From UMGS1840 sp045661305 (GTDB taxonomy: Bacteria; Bacillota; Clostridia; UMGS1840): a DNA stretch of 15,213 bases. This document shows, in pieces, positions 15,140 through 15,213 of this stretch. The position numbers and the translations under genes are program-made. Location: the NCBI GenBank assembly GCA_045661305.1, contig JAZRFJ010000034.1, positions 1 to 15,213 of the forward strand, read 5' to 3'. The notes under the pieces are model-generated. The model was not told the origin of the DNA, ran no database searches, and saw nothing but the letters and a program-made list of their open reading frames with translations. Within the stretch, counting starts at the first letter, position 1. Every line of letters begins with the position of its first letter.

Positions 15140-15213
15140 TATACGCTTAATACAGAATATTTAATCATTCAAAGACTGTGGAAAACTTTTTTGTTTTTAT
15201 AAAAAAATTTCTC

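Noticed and set aside
14965..15202. Two overlapping short open frames across the tRNA-Leu region
   Set aside because: They run through the tRNA and its terminator. The peptide beginning MAERQTRWLQVPVG is simply translated tRNA-Leu and is a well-known false gene.
15140..15213. A TGTGGAAAA sequence near the window end, considered as a DnaA box
   Set aside because: It differs from the TGTGNATAA consensus, is single, and has no clustered boxes or neighbouring origin genes.

Overview
This is a low-GC window with every gene on the + strand, tight gene spacing and strong purine-rich ribosome binding sites. The gene content suggests a Firmicute, most likely a Clostridia-type anaerobe: secA directly upstream of prfB, a SpoIID/LytB-family protein, and a one-step meso-diaminopimelate dehydrogenase. 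Stop codons are strongly TAA-biased: of 13 protein genes, 11 end in TAA, one in TAG (the glycosyltransferase) and one in TGA (queA). I cannot name the genus.

Positions 1-5231 hold housekeeping genes: the 3' part of secA (protein export ATPase), prfB (RF2), prfA (RF1) and an alpha/beta-hydrolase esterase. prfB is split by the conserved +1 programmed frameshift after codon 25. The in-frame stop there is TAA, where the textbook site has TGA, and the internal Shine-Dalgarno-like element looks weak. With prfA only 21 bp downstream, this raises the possibility that the RF2 autoregulatory switch senses both release factors.

Positions 5252-12721 look like one long cell-envelope operon. It encodes a MurJ/MviN-type lipid-linked glycan flippase, an O-antigen ligase/polymerase-like membrane protein, a GT4 glycosyltransferase, two small single-pass membrane proteins resembling DUF4330, meso-diaminopimelate dehydrogenase, and a SpoIID/LytB protein that probably acts on peptidoglycan. 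The first three genes overlap by 20-32 bp and the next start codon abuts a stop codon, so translation is probably coupled. I infer that the group makes, flips and polymerises or ligates a cell-surface glycan and supplies or trims peptidoglycan.

Positions 12754-15213 hold queA (queuosine tRNA modification), a perfect 13-bp inverted repeat covering the queA stop codon, a cysteine desulfurase-family gene with altered motifs, and then a separate transcription unit. That unit has a consensus promoter with an extended -10, tRNA-Leu(CAG) with encoded CCA, and an intrinsic terminator. There is no sign of a mobile element, phage, CRISPR array or rRNA. No stretch longer than 300 bases lacks a gene. The last ~70 bases hold nothing I can support.
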